A DNA stretch of 64,000 bases from the NCBI GenBank assembly GCA_963822175.1, contig CAWGGJ010000005.1, positions 1-64,000 on the forward strand. The letters run 5' to 3'. Position numbers and translations under genes: made by a program. The notes beneath the pieces are model-generated. The model saw only the letters and a list, made by a program, of their open reading frames with translations, ran no database searches and was not told where the DNA came from. Numbering within the stretch: the first letter of the stretch is position 1; each line of letters opens with the position of its first letter. This DNA comes from FEB-25 sp963822175. Its GTDB lineage: Bacteria > Chloroflexota > Anaerolineae > Anaerolineales > UBA4823. Positions 1 to 9,051 of the stretch are shown in pieces.

Positions 1-2424
1 TTTCCAGCGATCGATCGCTTTGAATTTAACCTTATATATTCCTGGATGGATCAGCCAGGATAGGAGCTGCCAATCTCCGCGAATCCAGCGTTGCTGGCGT
101 TTGGCTTGGACATAGTAGTTTAACGGGTAGTCTTCGATCATGGTGATATCGGTGACCAGCCCGGCGCGACCCATGATCCCCTCCAACAGGTCATGACTTA
201 GAACACTGTTTTCCGGAATATGATTATTTGTGCTGCGCAAAAATGCATCTACATCATATATCCCTTTACCAACGTAGCTTCCTTCGCAGAACAGGTCCTG
301 GTAAGTGTCGGAGACTGCCCTGGTATATAAGTCCAGCCCTGTATCTCCAGCGAAAATCCGGGTGAACCAGGAATAATTGGCACTTCTGGGATGAATTTCC
401 ATCCGTGGTTGCAGGACGGTATATCCAGATACCACCTGACCGGTATTGGGATTGAACTTTGCCTGATTTAGAGGATGAGCGAGTGTACCAACCAAACGTC
501 TGGCTGCACCGCGCGGCAGGATGGTATCTGCATCCAGGGTGATCACAAAACGGATGCACTGTAATTTAGCCTTGTCCGCTGTCTCGCCAATCACAGTAAA
601 AAACGACGTATCCATACTGCCCCGCAGCAAATTGTTCAGCTCATGCAGTTTGCCACGTTTACGTTCCCATCCCATCCACTTGCCTTCAGATTGGTTCCAT
701 AAACGTTTGCGGTGAAGCAAATAAAACACTTTTAATCCATCCGCAATGGGCTGTTGTATTTGTTCATCTACTTTAAGGTTCGTAGCCTCCGCAAGCTGAA
801 CACCACTGCTATCAGCGGTCATGTTACAGTCAGGGACCGGACGACAATATTTTGCATTCAATTTCTCAATCCCAGTGGTGGCATATCTTATCATTTCTTC
901 ATCTTCAGGGAGAGTTTCACTGTCCGCGTCAGCGAAATCTGTCAACAGAGCAAAAAGCAGACCTGGATCTGAATTGCGCAGATATGTCATTTCGATCTGA
1001 TGAGTCAGATTGTCAATTTCCTTTTTGCTGGAGATCAAGGCCGGGATAACTATCAGTGTCCGAAACGGGTCAGGAATCCCATCCACGAAATTTAACTTAG
1101 ACAGGATGCGCGGTTTTATCCTCAATGTGATCAACCAATTGATCAAGCTGGTGGAAATTGTCAAACTGGGAACCAACATTGCAATCGCCAACATGATGAC
1201 CGGGATCCGTTGCAATGCAGATCCCGACTGAACTATCCCCCTCTGATTGATTACAAGTGAGATAGACCCCAAGATCAGCAAGCTTAGGAAGAAGATACTT
1301 CCAAGGTATAAGGCACTGGCATGCTGTAACCCCCACCGTTTGAGCGCTGTTTTCACCTCCGGATGATAGCCAATCCTTTTCTCTAATTCAGACCGGCTTT
1401 TCCCAAGCAGGTATTCACCAATATGCGCATCTGGGTCGCTGAGAGACCTATCAATCCCACTTGTGTCTCGCGATATTCCAGCAGATTCGGTTTCACCTGT
1501 GCCACTTTCGCGGGCAAGGTCGAGTGTGATTTTAGCTAGTTCGTTTTCTGCCTGACCACTTGCAACGGAAAGCGACTCGATTTCTTTTCGGTACATATCG
1601 CGGGTTTTAAAGTCCATCAGTGGGTATATTCCCGCCGGATCTTCACGAAGCGTCCGTTCCAGACTGCTAACTGCCTCAAAAAAGTCGTTCCAGTTTTGTT
1701 CAGAGATGGTACGTAAGCTGAGGATTATATTAGCCACGATTCCGCTGTCTAAAGTATCGCCCCTTGTATCGTGGTTTCCTGTTAACGGATTGCCAGACCC
1801 ATCCAGTTGCTGAGGAAAGACAGGTAAGTTAGGTGAATGTTGAGGGCGGATTAACCTATCGAGAGTGTTCGCCAGGGTTTCTATCAGGCTGTAGCGCAGG
1901 AAAATCGGTATAGCCCATACTTCGCCCATTGTCAGTGGTACATCTTCCTGAACCTGGATCAGGATGGCTTGAAGGTCTATCACATTCAATAAATAATTTT
2001 GGAAGGAAAGGACACCCCGCCCAATTGCATAAATGCGTGGTAGACCTTTCAATGTTGCACCTGCTAGTTTAGGCAACTGTTTATAATAACCAGCGGATAA
2101 ATCTTCACTAATTTGCCGGAGAGCTTGCCGGATGATATAGTAATTGTCAAGCACCCATTCTGAGGCAAGAGTAAGCGTCAGGTCCTTTTCCGAAGCTTCC
2201 CGAAAATAGGCATGCGCCTTATCCAGCCAATCTTCATACACCTTGAGTTCGCGTCCACCTAAAATGGTTCTCTTCCCGAGCTCCATCGGAAATTTGCTTA
2301 TTTCCTGATAGTTAATTACCAGAAAATTGGCTAGTTCCTGCAACTGATCAGTTTTAGACGAAAATGAATCTCCCGAGATAGGAAAATCCTGTTCTCGGAT
2401 TTTATTTTCATGGTCTTCCGGCAT
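1..2424 (-). CDS. ndvB: Cyclic beta-1,2-glucan synthase (NdvB-like), partial, C-terminus off the left edge
   Basis: The minus strand is open without a stop for 808 codons from the ATG at 2424-2422 to base 1. Two hydrophobic segments lie near residues 355-375 and 400-420. The second half is a GT84-type glycosyltransferase domain: the acidic motif TLDADT near residue 630, SYVGKGIYDVDAF near 720, SHDLLEG near 740 and QQRWIRGDWQ near 775. In the family this membrane enzyme makes cyclic beta-1,2-glucan from UDP-glucose; the C-terminal GH94 phosphorylase-like part would lie beyond the window. Full-length relatives are about 2,800 residues, though shorter ones exist. The start is two bases after the stop of the upstream stress-protein gene (TAAGCATG), which suggests translational coupling. 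Product assignment is confident; cyclic versus linear product cannot be judged here. Confidence 0.88.
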   Translation of the reverse strand, partial: MPEDHENKIREQDFPISGDSFSSKTDQLQELANFLVINYQEISKFPMELGKRTILGGRELKVYEDWLDKAHAYFREASEKDLTLTLASEWVLDNYYIIRQALRQISEDLSAGYYKQLPKLAGATLKGLPRIYAIGRGVLSFQNYLLNVIDLQAILIQVQEDVPLTMGEVWAIPIFLRYSLIETLANTLDRLIRPQHSPNLPVFPQQLDGSGNPLTGNHDTRGDTLDSGIVANIILSLRTISEQNWNDFFEAVSSLERTLREDPAGIYPLMDFKTRDMYRKEIESLSVASGQAENELAKITLDLARESGTGETESAGISRDTSGIDRSLSDPDAHIGEYLLGKSRSELEKRIGYHPEVKTALKRWGLQHASALYLGSIFFLSLLILGSISLVINQRGIVQSGSALQRIPVIMLAIAMLVPSLTISTSLINWLITLRIKPRILSKLNFVDGIPDPFRTLIVIPALISSKKEIDNLTHQIEMTYLRNSDPGLLFALLTDFADADSETLPEDEEMIRYATTGIEKLNAKYCRPVPDCNMTADSSGVQLAEATNLKVDEQIQQPIADGLKVFYLLHRKRLWNQSEGKWMGWERKRGKLHELNNLLRGSMDTSFFTVIGETADKAKLQCIRFVITLDADTILPRGAARRLVGTLAHPLNQAKFNPNTGQVVSGYTVLQPRMEIHPRSANYSWFTRIFAGDTGLDLYTRAVSDTYQDLFCEGSYVGKGIYDVDAFLRSTNNHIPENSVLSHDLLEGIMGRAGLVTDITMIEDYPLNYYVQAKRQQRWIRGDWQLLSWLIHPGIYKVKFKAIDRWK

Positions 2425-2426
2425 GC

Positions 2427-3455
2427 TTAACGTCTCCCGGATTTTTCTGCCGCAACCTCCGCTGCGGTTGGTCTTACTTGAGAAAGCGGCACATCCTGAA
2501 CGATCAAAAGGGGTTTTGTGCCATGCTCGATGTAATTGCGTGTTACGGTGCCGTAAGGCCAGTTTACTTGCCCAGAATAACCATGCGCGCAAAGGATTAC
2601 TAGGTCGACCTCCTCCTGCTCGGCTAATTCCTGTATTGCGGAAGGCACACTTGTACTTTCAACCACGCAGGTATCACACTCTACTAGCAAACGCTCTTTC
2701 ATCTCGTATAGGTATCGTTCAACAGCCTGGCGACTGAGTCCTAATAATTTTTCTGTAAGTTGGCTAATTTCGATCGGGAAGGGTTCCGGGATTGGTAATT
2801 CAGGCGGTCGAATCACTGCTGCTAAGAAGAGTGTAGATTTATCAACAGCGGCTTTTGATGTGCTCTCGGCAGACATTTCGCCTCGCGCCAGCTCAATTCC
2901 AGCAGAGAGGGAACACTCAGCACGGCGTGAGCTATCTATTGGCAACAGAATTCGGCGGTAACGTATTAGATTTCCATCTAGAATGGTTCGGTCGTAAGCG
3001 CGCACAATCAGAACAGGCAGATATATCAAATTAATCACTTTTTGGGTGATACTGCTGATGTTCCAACGACTTAAACCACTTGAGCCGTGCGTACTGATAA
3101 CCAGAAGGTCAATATTCTCAGTATGTGCAAAGTCGACAATGTTTTCCGCTGCTTTTCCTTCCAGGATGGAATAATTGACCCGACTCTTTTTTTTATCTTC
3201 ATCCATGATGGGTCTTTCCCCTAGATTTTTCCGAACTCTGTTTACGATCCCTTGCATATATGCATCCGCCTCAGCTTTATGAATTTGCCAGCGCAATGGA
3301 TCAACAGCTGCAGGGTTTTCGTGATAAGAAATGGGTTCAAGAACCCGTAATAGATATATGCTCGCCCCAAAGATTCGAGCAAACAGCTCCGCATGAGGAA
3401 GCACTACTTCAGCAAGCGGTGATCCATCCAAGGGTACCAGGATTCGGGTAAACAT
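2427..3455 (-). CDS. Tandem universal stress protein (two UspA domains)
   Basis: The 342-residue protein has two Usp folds. Domain 1 starts ILVPLDGS and has the nucleotide-loop form STHGSSGLSRW followed by SIT. Domain 2 ends with CAHGYSG, nine residues, GT and TKPLLIVQD, the G-x2-G-x9-G-S/T pattern of ATP-binding Usp proteins. The start is supported by AAGGAG eight bases upstream. Usp proteins are cytoplasmic and act in general stress survival; the exact role is not predictable from sequence. The gene is directly followed by the glucan synthase, so the two probably share a transcript, fitting an osmotic or envelope stress context (inference). Confidence 0.9.
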   Translation of the reverse strand: MFTRILVPLDGSPLAEVVLPHAELFARIFGASIYLLRVLEPISYHENPAAVDPLRWQIHKAEADAYMQGIVNRVRKNLGERPIMDEDKKKSRVNYSILEGKAAENIVDFAHTENIDLLVISTHGSSGLSRWNISSITQKVINLIYLPVLIVRAYDRTILDGNLIRYRRILLPIDSSRRAECSLSAGIELARGEMSAESTSKAAVDKSTLFLAAVIRPPELPIPEPFPIEISQLTEKLLGLSRQAVERYLYEMKERLLVECDTCVVESTSVPSAIQELAEQEEVDLVILCAHGYSGQVNWPYGTVTRNYIEHGTKPLLIVQDVPLSQVRPTAAEVAAEKSGRR

Positions 3456-3905
3456 TACATTAACTCCTTTCTATCAATAAAACCTAAAGCGGGAATTGAA
3501 TAAGCAAGACGACCCTTCCATACACTCTTCCAATATGCATCGTCTGGTCCTAGCTCAGCATGGGTGACAGGCTACTGTAGGTAAAGAGAAACCATACAAG
3601 CATAACAGGTGTCGGGTTTAGCGATACAAATCCAGAAATCTGTGATGGAGTTGAGTGTTTCGGATATGATTTTAGCAACACTGCCTTAGGCTCAAAGGTT
3701 CATGTACATGATATCTAAGGTGTCCAGGTCCTGGCAAGGTAACCACACTAAAGGCATACGATCAGAAAATCGGACCATCCAACTCCTATTGTATCAGGAA
3801 TGACATGAACAAAACAATAATTCAATGAAAGCTGACCTGGTTGCAAATCCAGGCAACCAAGTCAGTGCATAGCCGACCTTGAATGAATGGCAATGTTCAG
3901 ATTGG
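3456..3905. other. Intergenic region, nothing recognised
   Basis: About 450 bases lie between the stress-protein start and the end of the small basic ORF. I see no convincing gene, tRNA or strong hairpin. It should hold the promoter of the minus-strand stress protein/glucan synthase pair, but no clear -35/-10 pair could be picked out. Confidence 0.4.
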
Positions 3906-4019
3906 TTACTTGTGAACGGGGCCAGTCTTGCCTGCCTCTTGCTTAAGTCGTCGTACGTGTGTTTTCTGCCCTTTGGAGAGTGGTTTACTCTTCTTTATTT
4001 TGCTTTTTTTGTCTATCAT
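3906..4019 (-). CDS. Small, very basic 37-residue protein
   Basis: An ATG at 4019-4017 with AAAGGAG eight bases upstream opens a 37-codon frame ending in TAA at 3908-3906. The product begins MIDKKSKIKKSKPLSKGQ and continues with THVRRLKQEAGKTG; roughly a third of its residues are Lys or Arg, with no hydrophobic segment. Short Lys/Arg proteins of the type 'SKG-x-K-x-x-x-RR-x-K' occur in many bacteria without known function. The good ribosome binding site and strongly biased composition argue for a real gene; the length argues for caution. It lies downstream of the FecR-type lipoprotein on the same strand and could be co-transcribed. Confidence 0.5.
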   Translation of the reverse strand: MIDKKSKIKKSKPLSKGQKTHVRRLKQEAGKTGPVHK

Positions 4020-4180
4020 CGGTGGAACTCCTTTATTAATGGATTATGGCTCTAACCACAGGAGTAGTCCAAGAAGATCGCTAACAGCACATCCCGTGGG
4101 TAGTATACCCCTCCAGGCGATTGACAACCAAAAAAGTCAGATCACCTGGGTATCATTACCACTATTGATCTATATGATTC

Positions 4181-6436
4181 TTACTTGTCTTTCTTATTCT
4201 TATCGAGTTTTTCGCTGGGGCATGGTCCCAAGGTATCGCCATGTGCCAGGTGCGCCGCTACAGCTGGTTGGCCAACCTCTATAGTATGACGGTTCCCTGG
4301 GTTGCCGGGCGGGTAATGGCAAATAACAGCCTTTGCTTGCGGGAGTCCTTCCATCTGGCGCACCACGGTGATGCTCACAAGCTTGCTTTGGCCTTGGTCA
4401 TCCACACAGAATTGATAGCGCACCATGCTGCCTTCCTTAAGATCACCTGTGACTATCAGGTCTCCTGATTTCGCAAGTGTTTGCCCATCTGCCAGAAGGA
4501 TTTGATCTCCATTGACACTCTGCACGACGTTTGTGACCAGGAAACATCCCTGCCCAAGATGCAGACCAGTGTGTTTGATCTCTGTCGCCAACCAGGTCCC
4601 GTCCTCTTGAATCCATCCGGTGACCTTGACCATTTCGCCCAACGCAATGTCGTTTTTAATGATGGTATTCTCGTCTACCGTTATGGGTATACCACGGACA
4701 TTCCAAGGGTTGATGCTTTGCACCGGTCCGAAGAAAGCAAAGCTTGTTGGATGTTCTGTGTTAAGCAGCTCGATCCTTTCGGCAACCCAGATGCCGTCGG
4801 CGTTGATCGTGCCAGCCACGCGCACCTTATCCCCCACCTTGATGCCAGTGTCGATTTCGGTCCAGTCGGCTGTGTTAAAACCAACCCCGGAGACAATCCA
4901 CGGGCTGAGGCTCTGCACCGCACCGGTAAACTCGAAGCGATATCCTCCCGGTGTGACAAGATTAATAGTCGTCGCTAGCCACGTTCCATCTTCCTTAATT
5001 ACCCCTTCCACATCCAATGGATTGCCTACCCCAAAATCCCCATAGCGTGTGGTGTTCTTATCGACTGTGACCTTGATTCCAGAGACGACCCAGACGTCAT
5101 TGCTGATGTTGGTTAAAATTCCGGAAAACCGGAAATTTGAACCGACACCTTCCGTCCGCGTGATGTTCGTTGCCAAGAAGGTTCCATTTTCTCCTATTCC
5201 ACCCATGATCTGTGCATTATCACCTACTTTAAGATTTGCATCAATTGTAGTAAACCCATTGACCTGTACCGCGCGGCCTGAAACGATCCAAGCCGTATCA
5301 CCAATAGACTCCACCTTGCCGACGAGGGTAAACTGCTCCTCAGAGTTATGATTCACTAAAACGATCCGATCAACGAACCGGGTCCCATCAGACAACTGGC
5401 GGCCTTCGAAGCTCACCCAATCGCCCGGTTGCGGATTGCCAAAAATGACTATGCTGGCTCCGCTGCGGAACGTCTGACCTGCAATGTTCCAACTGGTGGG
5501 CGCAGAGGAAGTGATGGGCGAAATTGGACATCCTTCGGCCGGAGCTGGGATGATATCCCCAGGATGTTTGGCATGCCCGTGCGTCGCGCCTGCAACCGAG
5601 ACGGTGATTTCCACATAGGGATTGGTCGCGCTACCTGTGGCGTGACACAAGGTTATCTTTCCGTTCTGTCCTTCTTGTCCGTTTGATCCAGAAGGTGTAA
5701 GGGTGGCACTGTTACTTCCGGCAACCGTATCAATCTGCATGACCTGACCTTCACCAGTGATGCGGAACTCCGGCTCAATAGGCGGCTGTCCAACAATGAC
5801 GCTGGTGGTTTGTCCGGGCATAGCCACGACCGTGGTGTTCTCGTTAACAACGGATACGTCGCCTGACTCAACCCAAAACTGGCTGAGTTGACCAGGGAAG
5901 ACCATCACTGTAAATGTGGCGTCCGTGGCGCTCCCGTTCCCGGCTGCCGTATTGACATCATAATGGGAATCCGGATCATCAGACTTCGCCACCTCGTGCT
6001 GGCTTTCACCACTCATCTGGGTCATCTGCACCAGGCGTGCGCCTGATGTGCGGGCGTCCAGCGTGTCCAGTGCAATCTCAGCCTCAGATCCCAGATGCGT
6101 ATAGCTCCCATCATAATATGCGAGCGTTACGTCCGACAAAGCTCCGGTGCGGATATTTTGCCCGCTTTTGAGCGTTTGTCCGGCCTTAGCAAGAGCCCAA
6201 TGGCTGTCGCCTGTTTTAATTTCCACCGTTCCATGCAAGTCTGCCAGTTTTGCGTCTTTGGCGTTACTCGGTTGTACCAGTGTATCATTAGCCGATCCCT
6301 GAGACACAGTGTCATAGGAGGATTTTGATCCGGTGCAACCGGCCAGCAAAATGCCAGTGATCAACACCAGGGCCACTGCTTGCAAGCAAATGGCTGTGGT
6401 GACTCCACCGCGAGACGATAATTTTAAGGTAGTCAT
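4181..6436 (-). CDS. FecR-domain lipoprotein with repeated OB-like (DUF5666-type) domains
   Basis: The 751-residue protein starts with a lipoprotein signal (lipobox LAGC, Cys34). A FecR-like domain follows at about 66-220 (GTVEIKTGD, LRTGA-like NIRTGAL, DGSYTHLGSEAEI). Residues about 310-690 hold four or five similar beta modules with the cores WIVSG, VDENT and GDWVSFEG/GDKVRV, followed by D/E-G-T-W-x-A; these resemble DUF5666 repeats. Two Cys/His-rich modules bracket the repeats, at 261-303 (ITLCHATGS ... CP) and 703-740 (AVICHYPPG ... CP). It should be anchored outside the membrane, probably as a surface or scaffolding protein. The start has GGAG eight bases upstream. FecR domains often pair with TonB regulation, but no sigma factor or receptor is next to it. 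Confidence 0.75.
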   Translation of the reverse strand: MTTLKLSSRGGVTTAICLQAVALVLITGILLAGCTGSKSSYDTVSQGSANDTLVQPSNAKDAKLADLHGTVEIKTGDSHWALAKAGQTLKSGQNIRTGALSDVTLAYYDGSYTHLGSEAEIALDTLDARTSGARLVQMTQMSGESQHEVAKSDDPDSHYDVNTAAGNGSATDATFTVMVFPGQLSQFWVESGDVSVVNENTTVVAMPGQTTSVIVGQPPIEPEFRITGEGQVMQIDTVAGSNSATLTPSGSNGQEGQNGKITLCHATGSATNPYVEITVSVAGATHGHAKHPGDIIPAPAEGCPISPITSSAPTSWNIAGQTFRSGASIVIFGNPQPGDWVSFEGRQLSDGTRFVDRIVLVNHNSEEQFTLVGKVESIGDTAWIVSGRAVQVNGFTTIDANLKVGDNAQIMGGIGENGTFLATNITRTEGVGSNFRFSGILTNISNDVWVVSGIKVTVDKNTTRYGDFGVGNPLDVEGVIKEDGTWLATTINLVTPGGYRFEFTGAVQSLSPWIVSGVGFNTADWTEIDTGIKVGDKVRVAGTINADGIWVAERIELLNTEHPTSFAFFGPVQSINPWNVRGIPITVDENTIIKNDIALGEMVKVTGWIQEDGTWLATEIKHTGLHLGQGCFLVTNVVQSVNGDQILLADGQTLAKSGDLIVTGDLKEGSMVRYQFCVDDQGQSKLVSITVVRQMEGLPQAKAVICHYPPGNPGNRHTIEVGQPAVAAHLAHGDTLGPCPSEKLDKNKKDK

Positions 6437-7080
6437 CTAATTCTCCATAGGTAGATAGTATATTTTTACGTTTTAATTGACGCTACCACAACTGCTAGAC
6501 GGATACTCATGGCGATAGCGTCGAGTAAAAGGGCATTCCGTAGATGATCGTCGATAAATCAAACCTCTACGCTGTAACTCCAGGCTTTCACAACGACAGT
6601 CATTGATAACCAATCGGTGATTAATTTCAGTATAGCCCCCAAGCGTCTCAAGAGCGTCACAACATGCCAGTGAGCTGAAAACCAGTAGCATACTGGGCAG
6701 GATTCTTCGATCCACCAGGCAGTGCCAAATCATCATCCGCATTTGGTATGGCAACCATGCAATGAAGAGAACTAGGCTGAGAGAAACACCAGCCAGGCAA
6801 TCCGGCGATATACTCTCACCGCAAGTATAAGGTGGCTCCAGATTCTGGGAAATATATTTCTTTTATTTGGATCTACGGGTTGGTTCCCCGTCGACCATCA
6901 CCGCCAGGGCATGCCGCTGCACATTGATGTGCAATGATCCTTCTCCTAATGCCAGACCATCCACCATGCGCACGTGGTAGTTTTGGAGGATTTTGTCTTC
7001 GGGTTCGTCGTCCCTCTATCCATTCTGTGTATGGTCGTTGGCTGTCTCTTCACGGTTTTATTGATACAGGTGGTCCACCT
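6437..7080. other. Intergenic region with possible gene remnants
   Basis: No gene here can be supported firmly. A minus-strand frame at 6473-6754 (93 codons, six Cys, a hydrophobic stretch near its N-terminus) lacks a ribosome binding site. A minus-strand frame near 6890-6970 reads like a fragment (LALGEGSLHINVQRHALAV) with no matching start signal. A plus-strand frame at 6974-7159 encodes one hydrophobic segment. The stretch lies where the missing half of the truncated membrane protein at 7081-7560 would be expected, so it may be decayed DNA. Confidence 0.3.
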
Positions 7081-7560
7081 TCAACAGTTAAATGTTGGGT
7101 CGGTCGCAGGGTCAATCAGCCACTTCCAGCGCCCCGAGGTTACATCTCCAACAGTGTGAATCTGCCGGATGGCTAATGGGTCGAGTGAGAAATCCTGCAG
7201 CATACCAAATAATCCTACGATAGGTGCCCAAGCCCATTTAGGTAGCGATGTTTTTTCCAGGAACCAGATACCAGTGATAAGCACACATGCTTCGATCAGA
7301 GGAACCGAAGCCGGGACAAATCCGATCATCACCAGCGAGCGGCCGTAGGAATACAGCCCCATCACGATGGCAGCGTTCTCATAAATGGACGCATATAGGA
7401 ACACAAAGGCGAACATCTCCAGGATGACGACGATCGGCCGTTTCTCCCGCCGGATGATGAAGGCCACCACGAATAGCGCCAACAGGATGGCGATGATATC
7501 CTGAATCAACCAATCGAGAGGGATCGGCTCAATGAAAATATAACTGAGAAAAGTCTGCAT
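7081..7560 (-). CDS. Integral membrane protein, apparently truncated (carotenoid-biosynthesis-like)
   Basis: The 159-residue protein starts after AAGGAG. It has about four hydrophobic helices (LIQDIIAILLALFVVAFII, ILEMFAFVFLYASIY, LVMIGFVPASVPLIEACVLI, WAWAPIVGLFGMLQDF) and a conserved-looking loop DPLAIRQIHTVGDVTSGRW. Related proteins that I recall from Chloroflexota continue for roughly another 120 residues with further helices after the GRW..LIDP segment; here the frame ends at FNC. I infer C-terminal truncation. It is divergent from a broken TetR gene across an inverted repeat, so regulator and target may both have decayed. Confidence 0.6.
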   Translation of the reverse strand: MQTFLSYIFIEPIPLDWLIQDIIAILLALFVVAFIIRREKRPIVVILEMFAFVFLYASIYENAAIVMGLYSYGRSLVMIGFVPASVPLIEACVLITGIWFLEKTSLPKWAWAPIVGLFGMLQDFSLDPLAIRQIHTVGDVTSGRWKWLIDPATDPTFNC

Positions 7561-7578
7561 GGCTGTCTCCTTACGGCC

Positions 7579-7607
7579 TAACTAATCAACAAATTGCCTA
7601 TTAGTTA
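7579..7607. promoter_or_regulatory. Inverted repeat, candidate TetR operator
   Basis: TAACTAAT (7579-7586) and ATTAGTTA (7600-7607) form a perfect 8-bp inverted repeat around a 13-base spacer, in the space between the divergent membrane-protein and TetR-type genes. Position and symmetry are what an autoregulated TetR operator would show. Function is inferred. Confidence 0.5.
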
Positions 7608-7687
7608 ATTATAATTGTGCCATCCGGAACAAAATCGACACGCCGACCAAAAATGTCGATTACGTAATAAAACGAAGGGAATTGTTT

Positions 7688-8057
7688 ATGACAGTCTCAG
7701 AGTCTGATCCCCGCTCCATCCGCATGCGTGAATTGCTGCACCAGGCATTGATCAACCTTGCTGCTGAAAAGAGGTTTTCCAGCTTAACTATCCAGGAAGT
7801 CACCAACCGGGCAGGACTGAACCGCACTATACAGACTTCTATGACAAGAAACATGTTCTCGTTTTAGGACGGTGCACTTCTGGCTTGGGAGGAACGCTGA
7901 TTGTAGATGAAGCATCCAAGGTACTGAAATTAGAATTCCCAGAACTTGCTTCCCGCTTGCAGGTACAGCTCCCGGATGAGCATAGTCGGCGGGTTAGCCA
8001 ATCGATTGCCGCGGCCAGTCTGCCGATGGTTAACAAAGGAGCAGAACAAGCAGCATG
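7688..8057 (+). pseudogene. TetR/AcrR-family regulator, frameshifted
   Basis: An ATG at 7688 with AAGGGA upstream begins a typical TetR N-terminus: LLHQALINLAAEKRFSSLTI then QEVTNRAGLNRT, helix-turn-helix residues of the family. At about 7830 the family pattern (R-T/A-TFY-x-H-Y) is broken: the first frame ends at 7867, while the frame shifted at the break continues as HYTDFYDKKHVLVLG to a stop at 8057. The change looks like a loss of about 13 bases between the codons for NRT and HY, with CAC on both sides. The DNA-binding helix is mostly kept but the protein would be cut at about 59 residues. The rest of the ligand domain is also short. Confidence 0.65.
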
Positions 8058-8120
8058 AAAGCAATCGTTTTCCTGATCCGGAATATCTGTTACACCAAAT
8101 ATTGATCTTCGGAGCATGGC

Positions 8121-8969
8121 ATGAACTTTCATATTCCCACTGCTGAAATCTTTGTCCCCGATGGGTTGCCTGCACAACAAGCCTTCGCACGAACAACCCA
8201 GATGGCAATCAGTGCGCATCAGGATGATATTGAGATCATGGCAGCGGCACCAATCCTGGAATGTTTCCAGCAGGAGACTGAATGGTTCACCGGGGTCGTG
8301 CTTACCGATGGGCGTGGTTCGCCACGCGATGAGCTATACAAAGATTACACAGATGATTCTATGCGCCAGGTTCGCCTCAAAGAGCAGAAGAAAGCTGCCA
8401 TCATCGGTGAATATGCCACACTGGTGATGCTGGATTATCCCAGCAGCGCGATCAAGGATAAGTCAAATCAGCAACCAGTGGAAGACCTTGCGCAGATCCT
8501 TACCGCTGCTCACCCCAGATTCGTATTCACCCACAATCTCGCCGATAAACATGACACTCACGTTGCTGTGGCGTTGAAAGTCATTGCCGCCATCCGCAGC
8601 CTGCCAGAAGTAGAGCGACCGCAGAAACTATTCGGATGTGAAGTCTGGCGAGATCTTGATTGGATGGTGGACGATGATAAAGTTGCCTTTGACCTGTCTG
8701 CACATCAGAACCTGCAGGCAGCATTGTTGGAGGTTTTTGATTCGCAGGTCACTGGTGGTAAGCGCTATGATCTGGCGTCAATGGGACGCCGGCGCGCCAA
8801 TGCCACTTATTTTGAATCTCATGGAGTGGATATAACTACTGGATTATCTTATGCAATGGATCTGACCCCGCTCATCCGATCTCCTGAGAAAGAAATCATT
8901 CCTTTTGTACAGGAACACATCCAACGCTTTGCGCATGATGTTGCCAACCGTCTGACCCGCTTAGGCTGA
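8121..8969 (+). CDS. PIG-L/LmbE-family N-acetyl deacetylase
   Basis: The 282-residue protein has the LmbE zinc motif as AHQDDIE (usual form AHPDDxE) near residues 32-38, followed by VVLTDGRGSPRDELY and the second metal-site region FVFTHNLADKHDTHVAVA, where the H-x-D-H pattern is DKHDTH. Family members remove acetyl groups from N-acetyl sugars or related amides. The start has GGAG six bases upstream. It follows the broken regulator on the same strand. Substrate is unknown; bacillithiol, mycothiol or cell-wall sugar roles are all possible in the family. Confidence 0.85.
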   Translation: MNFHIPTAEIFVPDGLPAQQAFARTTQMAISAHQDDIEIMAAAPILECFQQETEWFTGVVLTDGRGSPRDELYKDYTDDSMRQVRLKEQKKAAIIGEYATLVMLDYPSSAIKDKSNQQPVEDLAQILTAAHPRFVFTHNLADKHDTHVAVALKVIAAIRSLPEVERPQKLFGCEVWRDLDWMVDDDKVAFDLSAHQNLQAALLEVFDSQVTGGKRYDLASMGRRRANATYFESHGVDITTGLSYAMDLTPLIRSPEKEIIPFVQEHIQRFAHDVANRLTRLG

Positions 8970-9051
8970 AGAGATCCATTTCCAAGGAAATCATCTAAGA
9001 ATATTATGTGTAATAAGACTGGCAAAATGATCAAATGAAATAAAAACCATT

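Noticed and set aside
3928..4284. Plus-strand frame of 118 codons with hydrophobic stretches
   Set aside because: It overlaps the small basic ORF and the end of the FecR-type gene on the other strand, has no ribosome binding site and no recognisable motif.
4456..6328. Many open frames antisense or out of frame to the FecR-type gene
   Set aside because: All are shadows of a long repeat-rich gene with biased codon composition.
6473..6754. Minus-strand frame of 93 codons, Cys-rich, in the gap after the FecR-type gene
   Set aside because: No ribosome binding site and no family resemblance; kept only as a note in the intergenic entry.
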